A stretch of 64,000 nucleotides of DNA from Mytilus edulis (Eukaryota > Mollusca > Bivalvia > Mytilida > Mytilidae), in assembly GCF_963676685.1 (NCBI RefSeq), contig NC_092346.1:25743133-25807132 (forward strand), given 5' to 3'. The notes under the pieces are model-generated. The model made no database searches. It was given only the letters and a program-made list of their open reading frames with translations, and was not told the DNA's origin. A program made the position numbers and the translations under genes. How positions within the stretch are numbered: the first letter of the stretch is position 1; every line of letters starts with the position of its first letter. Shown piece by piece: positions 1-11,660 of the stretch.

Positions 1-632
1 AGTCTTTATTCTTACGTTATCTGTCCGGTGTAGACTGTTGTTTCCCTCTTGTTGTTTTTTGTTGCCTTTTGTTAATGTGCTGTCTAATAAATTTCTTCGG
101 CTTGAGGTTTTTTATTGTTCAGCTGTCTTTTTATACCTTTTCATAGAAGTGTTTAAAAGAGACACATATTCAAAATCGTTTGTACAGCAGATAAGACCAG
201 CCATATGCATACCTTTAATTAAAAGTTATTGGTATATAGATATAAAGTAAAAACAAATTAGAAAGTAAATTATTGAAGGTCAAGTACGGCATCAATATGG
301 AGCCTTGGCTCACACAGAACAACAAGCTTCAAAGGGTCCCAAATATTACCAGTGTAAAAGTCAATCAAACAGGAAAACGAAGGGTTAATAATTGAAATGG
401 TTTAACTCTATCACAAGACACATCGATAAAAACAAGTAAACCAACACTGAACGAATAAATTGCATCTTTAACACAATGTAAATACTTATTAAAGGTGATC
501 TATATATAAAAAGGTAAGATGAAACATAACACAAGATAAGTAAACATTGAATAACAAAAAATGCATTTAAAATACATAAATTTAATTGCCATAAGAGAAG
601 TTTATTCCAAATATCACAATTTGTAGCACTTG
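1..632. other. intergenic, one repeat fragment
   Basis: No gene is recognised here. About 281-400 ('gagccttggctcac' onward) resembles part of the dispersed repeat family seen at 23050-23415. The short open frame near the start has no recognisable features. Confidence 0.5.
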
Positions 633-1084
633 TAGGGGTAAATTCAGTAAATAATATACGTCATCAGGGACCGCCCATTTAGGGGAGAGCTTTCAGTATA
701 GAATTGAAGACCTGTGCTGCAATGATTGGTAGATAAAGTTTTCAATAATATTTTTTTCATTAGATGGATCAAATCTGAGGTTAAAAAAAATAATTAAATA
801 ATGCTGAATGCATTTATTTTTTTTAAAACAGGATTGAAAAGTGATGGGGTCATTGTAGGAATTAAGTGCGAAACTACAGTGTTTGTAAACAAAGCCATGT
901 GGAAGGCCCGAAAATGCCGCATGACCCTATGTTTTGATGGTTGCAAAAAATGGGGCTATATTTGTACTTTAATGAATGAAATATGAAAGCTTCTAATTTG
1001 TAAAGGTAAAAAAATTATGAATTTAATTGAACATGTAGGTTTACATTGAAGTTAATGGGAGATTTTTTACTGAATTTATCCCTA
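633..1084. mobile_element. MITE-like TIR element, copy 1
   Basis: A 452-bp block nearly identical to 4703-5146. It starts TAGGGGTAAATTCAGTAAA and ends in the inverted form of that sequence with one mismatch (TTTACTGAATTTATCCCTA), so it has terminal inverted repeats of about 19 bp. A TA follows on the right, fitting a TA target duplication, but the left flank reads TG. It contains a 61-codon open frame that is also present in the other copy. That frame has no recognisable domain and is probably only repeat sequence. Confidence 0.75.
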
Positions 1085-1167
1085 TAGAGAGAATTTGCAT
1101 CCTGTCACTGTACTTTTTCAAGGACACCTGAGAACCCTAAAGTTCTTTTCTTGTAAATATTAATGCA

Positions 1168-1551
1168 ATGGAAGCCTTTTGGAATCAAATAGCACTATCT
1201 TTAATGCAAAAGTCTATTTTTAATTGCGGTCGGCATGGGTGTACTGAGTGGACTGGTGGTAGAGAGCATGGGGTCTATGGGAAGAAGTCAGTTGTGTGGC
1301 CTGATGGAAAGAAAAAAATAGAAAGGGTTCACAGGCTCTCCTACATGCATGCACATCATATTTTGAGGGATGAAATGCCAAATAAAAATTCACAGGGGGA
1401 GCGGTTAGATGTCCCGCACATATGCCATAACCCCATCTGTCTTAAGCCGGAACATTTAATTCTTGAGCCACACTCTCTCAATATGGATAGAATGGGGTGT
1501 AGAATGAGAAATTTATGTACAAAGGATCACCATCCACATTGTTTATTATAG
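1168..1551 (+). CDS. His-Cys box (I-PpoI-like) HNH endonuclease
   Basis: A 127-residue intronless frame that I read as a metal-dependent DNA endonuclease of the His-Me finger / His-Cys box type. The core runs H84-x-C86-x4-C91-x4-H96-x8-N105-x5-C111, then C117 and a histidine cluster ending at C125. The first five spacings match those I know for I-PpoI, with a catalytic His, Zn-binding C-C-H, a metal-binding Asn, and a second Cys/His cluster. C20/C25 precede a 'WTGG...YGK' segment and an 'HRLSYM' segment, both typical of the zf-His_Me_endon family. The length suits a stand-alone domain. It converges with the transposase gene on the other strand, with 13 bp between the two stop codons, which suggests both belong to one mobile element. 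The frame is intact. The ATG at 1168 is the first Met in the frame. The target site is unknown. Confidence 0.8.
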   Translation: MEAFWNQIALSLMQKSIFNCGRHGCTEWTGGREHGVYGKKSVVWPDGKKKIERVHRLSYMHAHHILRDEMPNKNSQGERLDVPHICHNPICLKPEHLILEPHSLNMDRMGCRMRNLCTKDHHPHCLL

Positions 1552-1564
1552 ATGAAGGTGAATA

Positions 1565-4009
1565 TTATTTATTTGAAAGCCTAGTAGACTTGCGGAGTCT
1601 GCCATATGAGTGGTCTTTTGGGTACATAGGACTGTTTTTAGTGACCGGTAAAAGTTTATTTTTCGTATAATCTTTTTCCTCCTGATGCCGTGCATGTATA
1701 TCATACAGAGCATGCTTTCTTGCATTTCTGTGATTGATACTGTTTTCTGAGTATTTACAATTTCTCATTTGATCACTATGGTCCTCTAATTTTTTTAGAG
1801 ATTTTGCCACTTTTGTACCTGGTTGTATTGCACTTCCAGCAGCCTCACACAAGATGACGATAGAATTGCCTGTACCATGATTGACTTTGTGACATGCCGT
1901 ATGTACCCGGCCGGTAAAGTTTCTAGCATAGGTAACATTAACTGGTACAGTGCAACGAATGGATCGATTTTGGGCTTCAACTTTTTGTGTATTTGCACTT
2001 TTAGCTGTTTTAGCAAGCATGCCTGGACCCAGACGGTAATTGACACATTGGAGCAGAATATTTTCACTGTTTTCATTTAGCTCAATTTCAATAGTATGCC
2101 TCTTTAAATATGCACTTTTGTCAATCCATGATTGAGATTTTCTACATATAGAACAAACAAATGAATATAGGGAACAATCTGTGTGATCTCCACAGTAACA
2201 GCCCACTATGGCATCTGAAACATATGAAAGTTTGGATTTCATTACATCAGGGGATTTGTGATATCTAATATTAGCCTGTACGAATTCTGCCTGACAGCGA
2301 GCTGCCATGTCAGAAGCAAACAAACTTTGTAGTCGGGTTCTTTGTACCTTTAACCGAGCTGGCATGATGTCACAAACTGTGGATAAATTATTTACAAATT
2401 TTCTATGGTTAGATGCTACATGTCTAGTGTCAAGAAAATAGATGGGGGTTGTTGATGTTAGTCCCTCCTGATATAAACACTCTGCCGCCCTGTACGCACT
2501 GCTGTCTGGGTCAGTTGCAACTTCATTTATTTCTAATCCATCCTCTTTTAGCTCCTCAAAACACCCTCTTGCCCACCGCTCTTCATTTCCTATACTGTCT
2601 TGCATGTTGATATTTGCCGTGCACGGACCAGCATGTTCGCCTACATTTGTACTAACTGTATGCTTTCTCTTGGAACAAAGTTTAGACTTTGGTAATGAAT
2701 TTATAATGCTATGTTTATAAGTTTCATTTTCAGCAACTGTATACGCGCACTGGGTTGCTGGTTGAAAAGGGGTCTTCCCAATTCCAGAATAAATAGCATT
2801 ATTGTATACACAGTCAGATTGAATGTTAACAACATCAGGATTTTCCCCCCGTATCTTTTTTATCCTTTTAATTTTCTCCCTTTGTCGTTGTAAATCTCTC
2901 ATGTTTTCTTCTTCTGTCTTTTCAGATATTGCATTAGCAGTGTGTTGCATACTAGATACAGATGGAGGAGGAATATTTGACGCCATACAGATTTTACGGT
3001 AACTTGCTGTACTAATTGGAGTATGGTGTAGACCAACTTGTAATCCAAGATTTATTTTTGCTGCGCGTCGTCCCCTTTTTACACTGGCACCTCTTCGTAC
3101 AAGTTAAACATTTTTGATTTGTATGCGCATCGTGTACATTTTGCACACTCTCTCCAAGCTGATCCCCACTTCTCTTCCATTGACAAGTCCCATTCTAGGT
3201 TGCCATTACAGTGTGGGGATAGATTCTGATGTTCCCTGAATACCTCATTCCACATTTCTGTGTTTTTGCTTATTGTTACTGTTCTGTTGGTGTATTTTTC
3301 AGATCTGGAGGTAAAAAATTAATGAAAGACATTAATTAACTCCCTATCTTGCATCACTGTGTAGCAAATGTAGCTTATTTGTCTTTTTTATATTATGTAG
3401 TATCAAGATTTAAATTAGAATTATCTCCCTTTGAGCCAGTATTTTTCAGAGCAGTGTTATTAAGGCTGTGATGCAGATAATGTTGTAAATAAGCACTTAT
3501 CAAGTATTTTTACATTCGAATAATTATTTGGTATGTAGAAATAATATATTTATTTCATTATTAAATGCGTTTCTTCAATTCAAAAATATTCTGTATAACT
3601 TTTCAGTATTACATACCCTGCATCTATAAACTGTTGATAAAATGTTTGTTTCTCTTATGTGATGTTTGAAATTTTCTAGTAAATACTGTAAATAGTTGCT
3701 TTATCAATTGTAATGCAATATATGATCTTACCCAGTCTTATTTTCATTTTCTGCACATTTTTGTACTTCAGTCTTGGATGCCTGTTTTGGACGCAGAAGC
3801 CGCCCTGATGTTGGGTGCATAGGAATTTCAGCATAGTGTTTGATATTAACAGATTTTGTCACAAGATCAAAGTCATCCTTGGATAGTCTTTCAAATTTAA
3901 TCACAGGGAATACAGGTATTTTAGAATTTTTCAATTTAAGTCCTCTGTTATGTGGAATATTTCCCTTCTTAAATCTGTGTTTTTTTAAGTGTACAGCATA
4001 ACGTCCCAT
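1565..4009 (-). pseudogene. Mutator-like transposase, two exons, frameshifted
   Basis: Exon 1 is 4009-3732. It starts MGRYAVHLKKHRFKKGN, a basic N-terminus, and ends at a GTAAGA donor. The intron is 3731-3305. Exon 2 runs from 3304 after CTCCAG, and the phase-2 join is coherent. Exon 2 first encodes a W- and C-rich segment ending 'ECAKCTRCAYKSKMF' and 'LYEEV', then meets TAA at 3081-3079. One frame over, reading resumes immediately with 'KRGRRAAKINLG' and stays open for 504 codons to 1565. This fits a one-base deletion near 3079-3082. In the 473-residue part from the Met at 2986, 'NIQSDCVYNN' (D58), 'VATDPDSSAYRAA' (D159/D161) and 'LSYVSDAIVGCY' match my knowledge of animal proteins annotated with a Mutator-like transposase domain. 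The frameshift should inactivate it unless this reflects a sequence error or recoding. Confidence 0.75.
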
Positions 4010-4702
4010 TTTTAGTTAAAATGTTTATGAAATAATTATTCTTGTAACAATATTTGTCACTCTCTGGTTTCATTTAACAAAAGTAAGAAGAAGGAAAGTG
4101 CAGAAACAGGACAAATTTTATTGCTAAGATATAATTTTTATGGTTGACAGTTGAAGAAAAGTCTGTTTTTTCTCTGACTCTACCAGTATGATAAGACATT
4201 CTCATCTTTGATAGAGAATGACCCTATAGCTTATCTGTGTGCACTTTAAATGATCTATACAAGATATGAAAACACAGATTTAGTGTAGGGAAATATTAAT
4301 ATTGATTTTTTTTTGTATGACACTCATTTACAAGACTTGGAAACAACTTTTTGTGGTATTTTCATGGTATACTCATTAAAACTTCCATATATGGAGATAT
4401 TAATCTCAGAATATAATATGACTGATGTTTCTAAGATTAACTGGTACTATTTGTTCAACAAACACAAAAAACAGTTCATATTTATTAAAGAATATATTTT
4501 ACATCATTTTTTATACAACATTCAATTTACAACTTTTTGTACAAAATATACATTGGCCGCAATATGGGCTATAGTACACATTTTCCTTAAACTTTGACAA
4601 TTTAGCCACTACAGATCTTGTTTTGAATCTGGAACTTTAGAATAGGCTAAATTACATAATTAATATAAAAAAAAGTATGATTTGAGGAAGAATTGTCTCT
4701 TA
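4010..4702. other. no gene recognised; 5' flank of the transposase gene
   Basis: AT-rich sequence upstream of the transposase start and ending at the second MITE copy. No coding motif or clear terminal repeat for a larger element was found. Confidence 0.4.
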
Positions 4703-5146
4703 TAGGGGTAAATTCAGTAAATAATATACGTCATCAGGGACCTCCCATTTAGCTTTCAGTATAGAATTGAAGACCTGTGCTGCAATGATTGGTAGATAAA
4801 GTTTTCAATAATATTTTTTTCATTAGATGGATCAAATCTGAGGTTAAAAAAAAATTAAATAATGCTGAATGCATTTATTTTTTTAAAAACAGGATTGAAA
4901 AGTGATGGGGTCATTGTAGGAATTAAGTGCGAAACTACAGTGTTTGTAAACAAAGCCATGTGGAAGGCCCGAAAATGCCGCATGACCCTATGTTTTGATG
5001 GTTGCAAAAAATGGGGCTATATTTGTACTTTAATGAATGAAATATGAAAGCTTCTAATTTGTAAAGGTAAAAAAAATATGAATTTAATTGAACATGTAGG
5101 TTTACATTGAAGTTAATGGGAGATTTTTTACTGAATTTACCCCCTG
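4703..5146. mobile_element. MITE-like TIR element, copy 2
   Basis: A 444-bp direct-orientation copy of 633-1084. The 17-bp GGGGTAAATTCAGTAAA at the left end is matched perfectly, inverted, at the right end. It is flanked on both sides by TA (4701-4702 and 5147-5148), consistent with a TA target-site duplication. It differs from copy 1 by an 8-bp indel near the left end, small A-run length changes and a few substitutions. Confidence 0.8.
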
Positions 5147-5261
5147 TATGATGAGTGGTGCATGTAAAACAATGATATTTATGAAGTTAGTATGACTCGC
5201 AATGAGACAATTGTCAAATAAGATCTGGGACTTAGATGCAAAAAGTTACTGGACGGTATGA

Positions 5262-5720
5262 ATCAAAAGAGGGACGAAAGATACCAAAAGGGACAGTCAA
5301 ACTCACAAATCTAAAAAAAACCGACAACGCCATGGCTAAAAATGAAAACGACAAACAGAAAAACAATAGCACACATGACACAACATAGAAAACTAAATAA
5401 TAAACAACACGAACCCCACCAAAAACTAGGGGTGATCTCAGGTGCTCCGGAAGGGTAAGCAGATCCTGCTCCACATGTGGCACCCGTCGTGTTGCTTATA
5501 TGATTACAAATCCGGTAAATAGTCTAATTCGGTAGGTCACATTCATGAAAGGGAAGGGGATTGTCGTTACGACGTAAGGAACATATCCAATGTCATTTGT
5601 GAAACGGTTATTCCATAACGGTCAACCAACTCGTGATGGCGTCCGTAAAATTTACGAAGGGATGATTTCAACTTCACCTTTTGGAACTCTTGGTTTAATA
5701 GCTTCCAATAGCTATATCGA
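5262..5720. repeat. dispersed repeat R2 (long copy)
   Basis: A family with 'AAAGGGACAGTCAAACTCA', 'GACAACGCCATGGCTAA' and 'GGTGCTCCGGAAGGGTAAGC' blocks. This copy continues into 'GGGATGATTTCAACTTCACC'. The same composite occurs at 21710-22115. Shorter copies are at 31690-31910 and 36440-36663, with fragments at 30900-30980, 36960-37130, 39300-39336 and 52090-52126. Open frames in it are repeat-borne. It may be the 3' region of a Penelope-like element, because at 21710-22500 it abuts reverse transcriptase coding sequence. Confidence 0.8.
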
Positions 5721-5937
5721 CGCGTGCATACATAAAAGGCGTTATTTGTCGATTAACTTAGAATTTATGAGATTTCGTTTTCTTTCACAACATATAATAC
5801 ACTGGTTTTTTTTGTTTTTTTTTTTATAAAAATGATATAGTAAGTTGGTTCCCTGAATCAATGACTGTTATGAAATGTATGATACAACTAAAATATGATA
5901 ATTCAAGCATGAATTTGTTCTTTAAAGATGAGACTGG

Positions 5938-7507
5938 TTACACTTGATTACTTAATTGTTGCGTTATGACTGCCTGCTGTTTTGCCAATTCTTTGATGTC
6001 CGGCTTTTTTTTAATAGAGTCAAGATCAACTCGTTTCCTTCTCACAATGATAATGAATACTATTCCATTAAGTATGCCACCAATATTTGAAAAAGTTGTA
6101 ACGAAATTGAACAAAAGTTGAGGGACATCCGTAACCCATTGCCAAATGCCATACATCGCCATTGCCCACCATTGTACAAGGAATGCAGTAACGAATAGCG
6201 ACATGGTCTTGGCAGCTCTATGCGATGCTTCCAAAGATTTGTACGATTTGCCAAGAGTTTTTTTAATCGCTTGTGATTCTTTATAGATACGTACTAAGCT
6301 CATGACGTAAAGAATTATATTACTTATCAAAATAAAACAAAGTAATATTGTTGTAAAGATGAAGTTGGCTATTTGTCCAGTTACACCATCAAAGTAGCAA
6401 CTGAAATTTGAATACGTTAAAATTATTAAAAAATATGCCGCAGTAGTAATTTTGTTTTAATCTGTCAACTAATTCGTGATGCCACCGTTAAACATATGTA
6501 ATGTCAATTTAAGTTGTTCCTATTCATAACTGTATTAGAATTAGAATTTTTGTACAAGAACACTGCGTGAATTAAAGTCTGTGTAATGTGAACATGTTCG
6601 AGAGTAACACATTTATTGAGATATGTAAGCGTCCAACGATGGAGCAGAAAGTATCTTATTGTTGAGAAATGATCTTTGTCCGGTTCGATTTAGGAGTTTA
6701 TCATAAGCACTATTTAAGTCAGGGGTCTGTAGCAATGTAATGTTTCCGCCCATATCAAACAGTTTCTTTCTAGTGAAAAATAACATTACTTTATTTCGGT
6801 AGGGTACCTATTAAATTTTTCATTTTTATATGTTCTCGTCCTGAATATTTTTGAAACATTTTGCACTTGGAAGATAAGCGAACAGCAAATATTGCACAAA
6901 TTAAGTTTTTAGAGGAATCAATTACTTTTACCCTGATACTTTATATGTATACTTACAAGCTTCCATTTGGACCGAGCTGTCCTAAAGCAGCAACCACTGT
7001 CAGTCCGAATGCAGGCAGTAAGAAAATGACACAAAGAAGTCGGTAATCTCTAAACCCAAAGTTTATTTTTTTCCGAAAAAAAATCAATACAAAAACATTA
7101 ATGGCAACGTTACTGACCAATAAGTTCTGAGCTGTAATGAACTCCGCCAATAAAAATCCATAGAAAGCACACAACACTTTTGGTGTTGGTAGACTCTTTG
7201 TAAGAACGATATGTAAATGGTCAGCAAAATGAGAAATATTAAAAAGACCATCGCATATTGCCATATAAACAGCGAATCTTTCACATCTTGTCCACTCAAA
7301 GAAGGTAGATATGTGCTGATGATAAAATGAGTAGCTAATGACCGATACAGCGCTGATCAAACTTAAAAATATGCAAACTAGTGCTGGCACGTGAATGTTA
7401 TAAAACGAACCATTAGCTAGTCCATATACAGGTAAATCATAACCATCATTCAATTCCTTTGAAGTTGAAATTACACAATTTGCCACGCTACAAGAAATGT
7501 TCGTCAT
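5938..7507 (-). CDS. seven-transmembrane receptor, paralogue 1 (two exons)
   Basis: Exon 1 is 7507-6957 and exon 2 is 6400-5938. They are joined across a 556-bp intron (donor GTAAGT, acceptor TTTCAG, phase 2) to give 337 residues. Exon 1 holds an N-terminus with 'NIS' and 'NGS' sequons and TM1-TM4. Exon 2 opens at the ECL2 'CYFDG' cysteine and holds TM5-TM7 and a basic tail. Key features are 'LCAFYGF' at the start of TM3 (the likely disulfide partner of the ECL2 Cys), 'DHLHI' at the end of TM2, 'FLVQWWAMAMYG' in TM6 and 'GGILNGIVFIII' in TM7. There is no DRY or NPxxY, so it is not a typical class A receptor. The TM3 and TM7 patterns are closer to the GPR157 / cAMP-receptor group. The ligand is unknown. 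It is about 65% similar by eye to the other copies. The frame is intact. Confidence 0.85.
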
Positions 7508-10500
7508 ATTTGTTCCTTTTTAAATTTCAAACATTGATTTCGTTATCAGGAACAATCTTTATCAGTCCATATATTCAAATATAAATATATATTTTTGTAT
7601 AATTTATGACACTCTCGGTATAATTCAGGTAGGATTAAGTACTTCCTTGTTTGTATATCTGTTATCTGTTATGGGATTGTTCTGTCGTTCGGTATCACGT
7701 TATATGATATTGTCGTTTTGACTTCAATCTCACTGTTGTAAGTTCCGTTCTTGTTAAAAAAAAGAGTAAATAATTCAATAGCCGTATGTAGTTATATGAT
7801 CGGAATGACATTTCAAAATCGTCATCTCGTAAATCTAATATGGTTAAAGTTCTTAATTCCCAAGCCGAATTATATGACTTTGGACAAATCAAAAAGCTAA
7901 ATATGTCTGTAGTGACAGATCCACAAAGCATTTTTCCATCTGTCTAAATGCTAATCGCTCATTTTGATTTTGCTATACCCTCTAAATTCAATTGTGTTTT
8001 TTACTTGATAATACAGGCGCGTATCTCTGCATTGTTTTCTTCTTTTTAGAATTCATAATTCAGTTTATTCACATTGAATATGGTGCAACCTCCCGTTTGA
8101 TCAATACAGTGTATGTAAGGAAATGCCATCTAAAAGACCACTTTCATGTACATCTTCTAAAATGGATATTTCTTTTCCTGAAATGAATATTACTTTGATT
8201 TAGACATTTGAAATAATTTTACCTGACGTTTGAATATAGGACTTTTCAACACGTTATATGATTTAATTTTTTACATCATAATTACTTTCGAAGCATACAC
8301 ATTTTTTCTGGTCATTATAGTATATTCAGTCAGTAACTCACTTTTAAATATGATTTAAAAAAAGTGATTTAATTTTGGTATGATATTGTAAAATATTGCG
8401 CCTAAAGTAAAAATAAATCAATTCAGAACTGAAACATCGAAGACATAATTAACACTGATTATGTAAATATGGTCTTCTTAAAGATGTCATTTCAACACTA
8501 TTTTCATATAAAACTCTTAACCTGTAAAAGTAAAACAAAATAAGATGATAGCAGCTATAATTAGGCTTTTGTAATAAAATCAGTAGTTTAGAATTATCTT
8601 TAACACAATGTATCCGTACGAAGCTCTTGAAAAAATGCACTTCTTTTTTGTGTAATTCCATTCTAGCTAAAGACTATATTCCTCATACTGTTTCAGCAAT
8701 TGTATATTGGTCATATCCTTTTTCATGTCTTCATCACTAGTTACGTACATACGTGTATTGCAAGCTTATTGCAAAAAGTATAATCACAATAATACTGAAC
8801 TCCAAGGAAACTTCAAAACGGAAAGTTCCTAATCAAATGGCAAAATTAAATGATAAACTGGTAAGTGAAAAAATGTTCATAAAAGAAATACATTCAATTT
8901 GCTCTCACCGTGTTGATGAAATGATTGAAACAAAAATAAATGTTATTAATCCTTTTAATTATACAACTGATTTAATAATCTCAAATTAATTAGTGTTATT
9001 TAAACCAATTGATTATTTATACGGCAGATGCCCCATCATCTGGTCTTTGATGGATATTTGTCTCTGAAGCAATGATACTCCTTATTTTATATTCATTGTA
9101 ATAACGTAGGAGTTAGGAATTTACTACAGTATAATTTCCTTTTGTGATATTAGTTTTTTCTCCAGAAAACCCATATATTATGTCGTACTGGAAATATAAC
9201 TAGAAAAATATATGGTTTGTTTCCGCCATGAAGCGACCTTTAACCCGATAGCTCTACTGTTCTGTTTTATAAGTTTTGAGTTTATGACGATAAAGAAAGA
9301 TACATGAAGACAATCAAAGAAAAGTAGAAGAATACCAGATAATACGATGTGCCAAATCAAACCTTTAACATCGTATTTTCAAATTTCAAATAGAAAATAT
9401 AATATAAAAATGAAGCTATATACAAATAATTAATATTCAGCAACCATAAATAGAGTGTTGACCCCTTAATTTCTCATTGTTATTTGTTGTCGATGTTTGC
9501 TGTCACATCGATAACTCTTTCACATCTTTGTAAAGTAAATGAAAAGTTTAACATCTTTCATAAGATAAATTTCGTTTCAAATAGCGTAGCTTTAAGCAAC
9601 CATAAGCCATCACGGCCTGAATTGCGTTTTCGCTACATTTTTATGTTTGGTTCAAATACCATATTATGTACATGATTTGCTCATTGTGTGTATTATTTAT
9701 TATTTCTTTGCGAGGACAGTTTATTGATATTTATTAATCATTTAAACTTTCCAAGAAGATAAAAAAAAAACAAAAAAAATTCCATCGTACCGTACTTTTC
9801 AATCTAAGGGCGAACAGATTGCAGGGAAATATTTATTTTTTCCACTAAACATTTGTTTCTCTCTCATTTTCAGTGCAAAATTCAAAATTAATTCTTCGTC
9901 AAGGTCGGCACATGTTTATTACATACTTTCTTAAAGTTATATCTAATATTCAATGTGTCTCCTAAATAAATATCAAACATAAATACCAATTGACGGAAAC
10001 AAAAAATCACACAACAGTCAAACAACGCGTCTGGTGGTTTATCAGACACTCAAAAGAAAGAAATCATCATGTTAAAAGTTAAAATCATCTAATATACAAG
10101 TGTGTAGTTGATCCCCATTTCCCGTATGAAACGAAATAGCTAATGTTATTATGAATTAAGTATTAAAAATTAAAATTAAAATAAATTTGATAGATTTGGC
10201 GGCATGACGCACTATTCAGGATTTACCTTAATAAAAAAAAAAACCAAAAAAAAAAAGGATGTTTAAAAAAGAAAAAAGTAAACAGCTTTATTACTGAAAG
10301 TTCTCTTAAAAGAGAAATATCCAAATTAGTTTTAATTATCTAACAATATTGGTCTCTCATTTGCTTTTGATATTATAATATCTTATATAAAGTTCCTACC
10401 TTAGAGCTGATACTTTCCTAAACAATAGGAGGCAATTCATAACACTGTTTTAGTTGCATAAAAATTATTAATCAAAACAAATAAATGAATGTGCACATTT

Positions 10501-10979
10501 GAATAATATTTAATGCCAATCTAATATTGACTTATATTGCATGCTGATCTCGAACTAGTACGTCAGTTGATATGCATGGGCGGTAACATCATCATTAGGT
10601 GTATCTTTACCATTGATGATGAGTTGTCTCGCTTTGAAATTTGATTAAAAAAAATATTTACTTCAGTTTGTTTCACTATTGATTTAGAAAGAAACCTAGG
10701 GGGTGACAATCTATTTACCAAACTTAATTGTATTTCAGTGTGGGTAAGTTATGAGTTTATATATGCCAGCATTAACCATTTATAATATATGGTTCATTGA
10801 CAGTTGCTTTACATGATAAATACACAAACAAAAATTAGGACCTTTACATGCCACACGAGTAATAAAGACATTTAAATAAAAAAGATTTTTGTCTATGTTT
10901 TAAAAGGTACTTCGTTGAGACATACATTACATTTTTTTTTTTAAAAACATAGCAATTTTTAGGCAACAATTATGCATTT

Positions 10980-11175
10980 TATGCGACAGTCATATAAGCG
11001 ACAGGTTTAGCTAGCATTAGAACCAGACTTAATCCACCATTTTCGACATAATAAAATGCCTGTACTAAGTCATGGAATATGACAGTTGTAAACATCCGTT
11101 TGATTTTTTGACTTTTTGATTTTGTCATTTGATTTGGGACTTTCCGTTTTGAATTTTACTCAGAGCTCGGTATTT
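10980..11175 (+). repeat. dispersed repeat R4
   Basis: Family with 'AATATGACAGTTGT', 'TTGATTTTGTCATTTGAT' and 'GGACTTTCCGTTTTGAATTT' blocks, preceded by 'AATCCACCATTTTC'. Other copies: 30415-30545 (minus), 30755-30865, 53315-53470 (minus), 55530-55715, 56755-56885 (minus), 61935-62235 and 62835-63010 (minus). Confidence 0.75.
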
Positions 11176-11587
11176 TTCTCATTTTATATTTTACCGATGT
11201 CCATACTTAATAATTCGATTGAGCAGATACAAATCAAGAAAACAAACTCAAAACGGGGAAATGTGCATATTAAAGTAATTGGGAAGTCTACCTAATGTTT
11301 TTGAAACAACAACCGGACTACTAAAAAAAACACACCTATTTATAGGTCAATGTATTTTGGTGGATGTGTTTCCCTCTGATTTTGGATTGTGTCCTGGGTT
11401 CGTTTCAGAAAAAAAAACAAATTTATGACTATCGAACGACGGTATAGTATTATCTTCAACAGAAAAATTTACAATATTTTTATGAGAGTAATTATAAAAT
11501 AAGGATGAAATGTGATCAAATATTTGAGGCTGATATCAATGTTAATTTGGTAAAGTGTTTTTTTTTTTTTATAAAAGAATAAGTATA

Positions 11588-11660
11588 ATGAGTCTTTTAT
11601 AGACAAAACGCGCGTCTGGCGTAAATTTAAAATTAAATCCTGGTATCTATGATGAGTTTT
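11588..11660 (+). repeat. dispersed repeat R1, short copy
   Basis: Carries 'GAGTCTTTTATAGACAAAAC', 'GCGCGTCTGGCGTAAAT' and 'CCTGGTATCTATGATGAGTT', matching the right end of the longer copies at 24595-24950, 31232-31423 and 60212-60568. A reverse-orientation relative lies near 54850-54905. Confidence 0.8.

Noticed and set aside
801-986. 61-codon frame identical in two places (also 4862-5047) as a small conserved gene
   Set aside because: It lies inside both copies of a TIR element. Identity reflects recent duplication of the element, and the residues show no domain.
1823-2080. Plus-strand frames over the transposase (also 2711-2893)
   Set aside because: Shadows of the minus-strand transposase reading frame.
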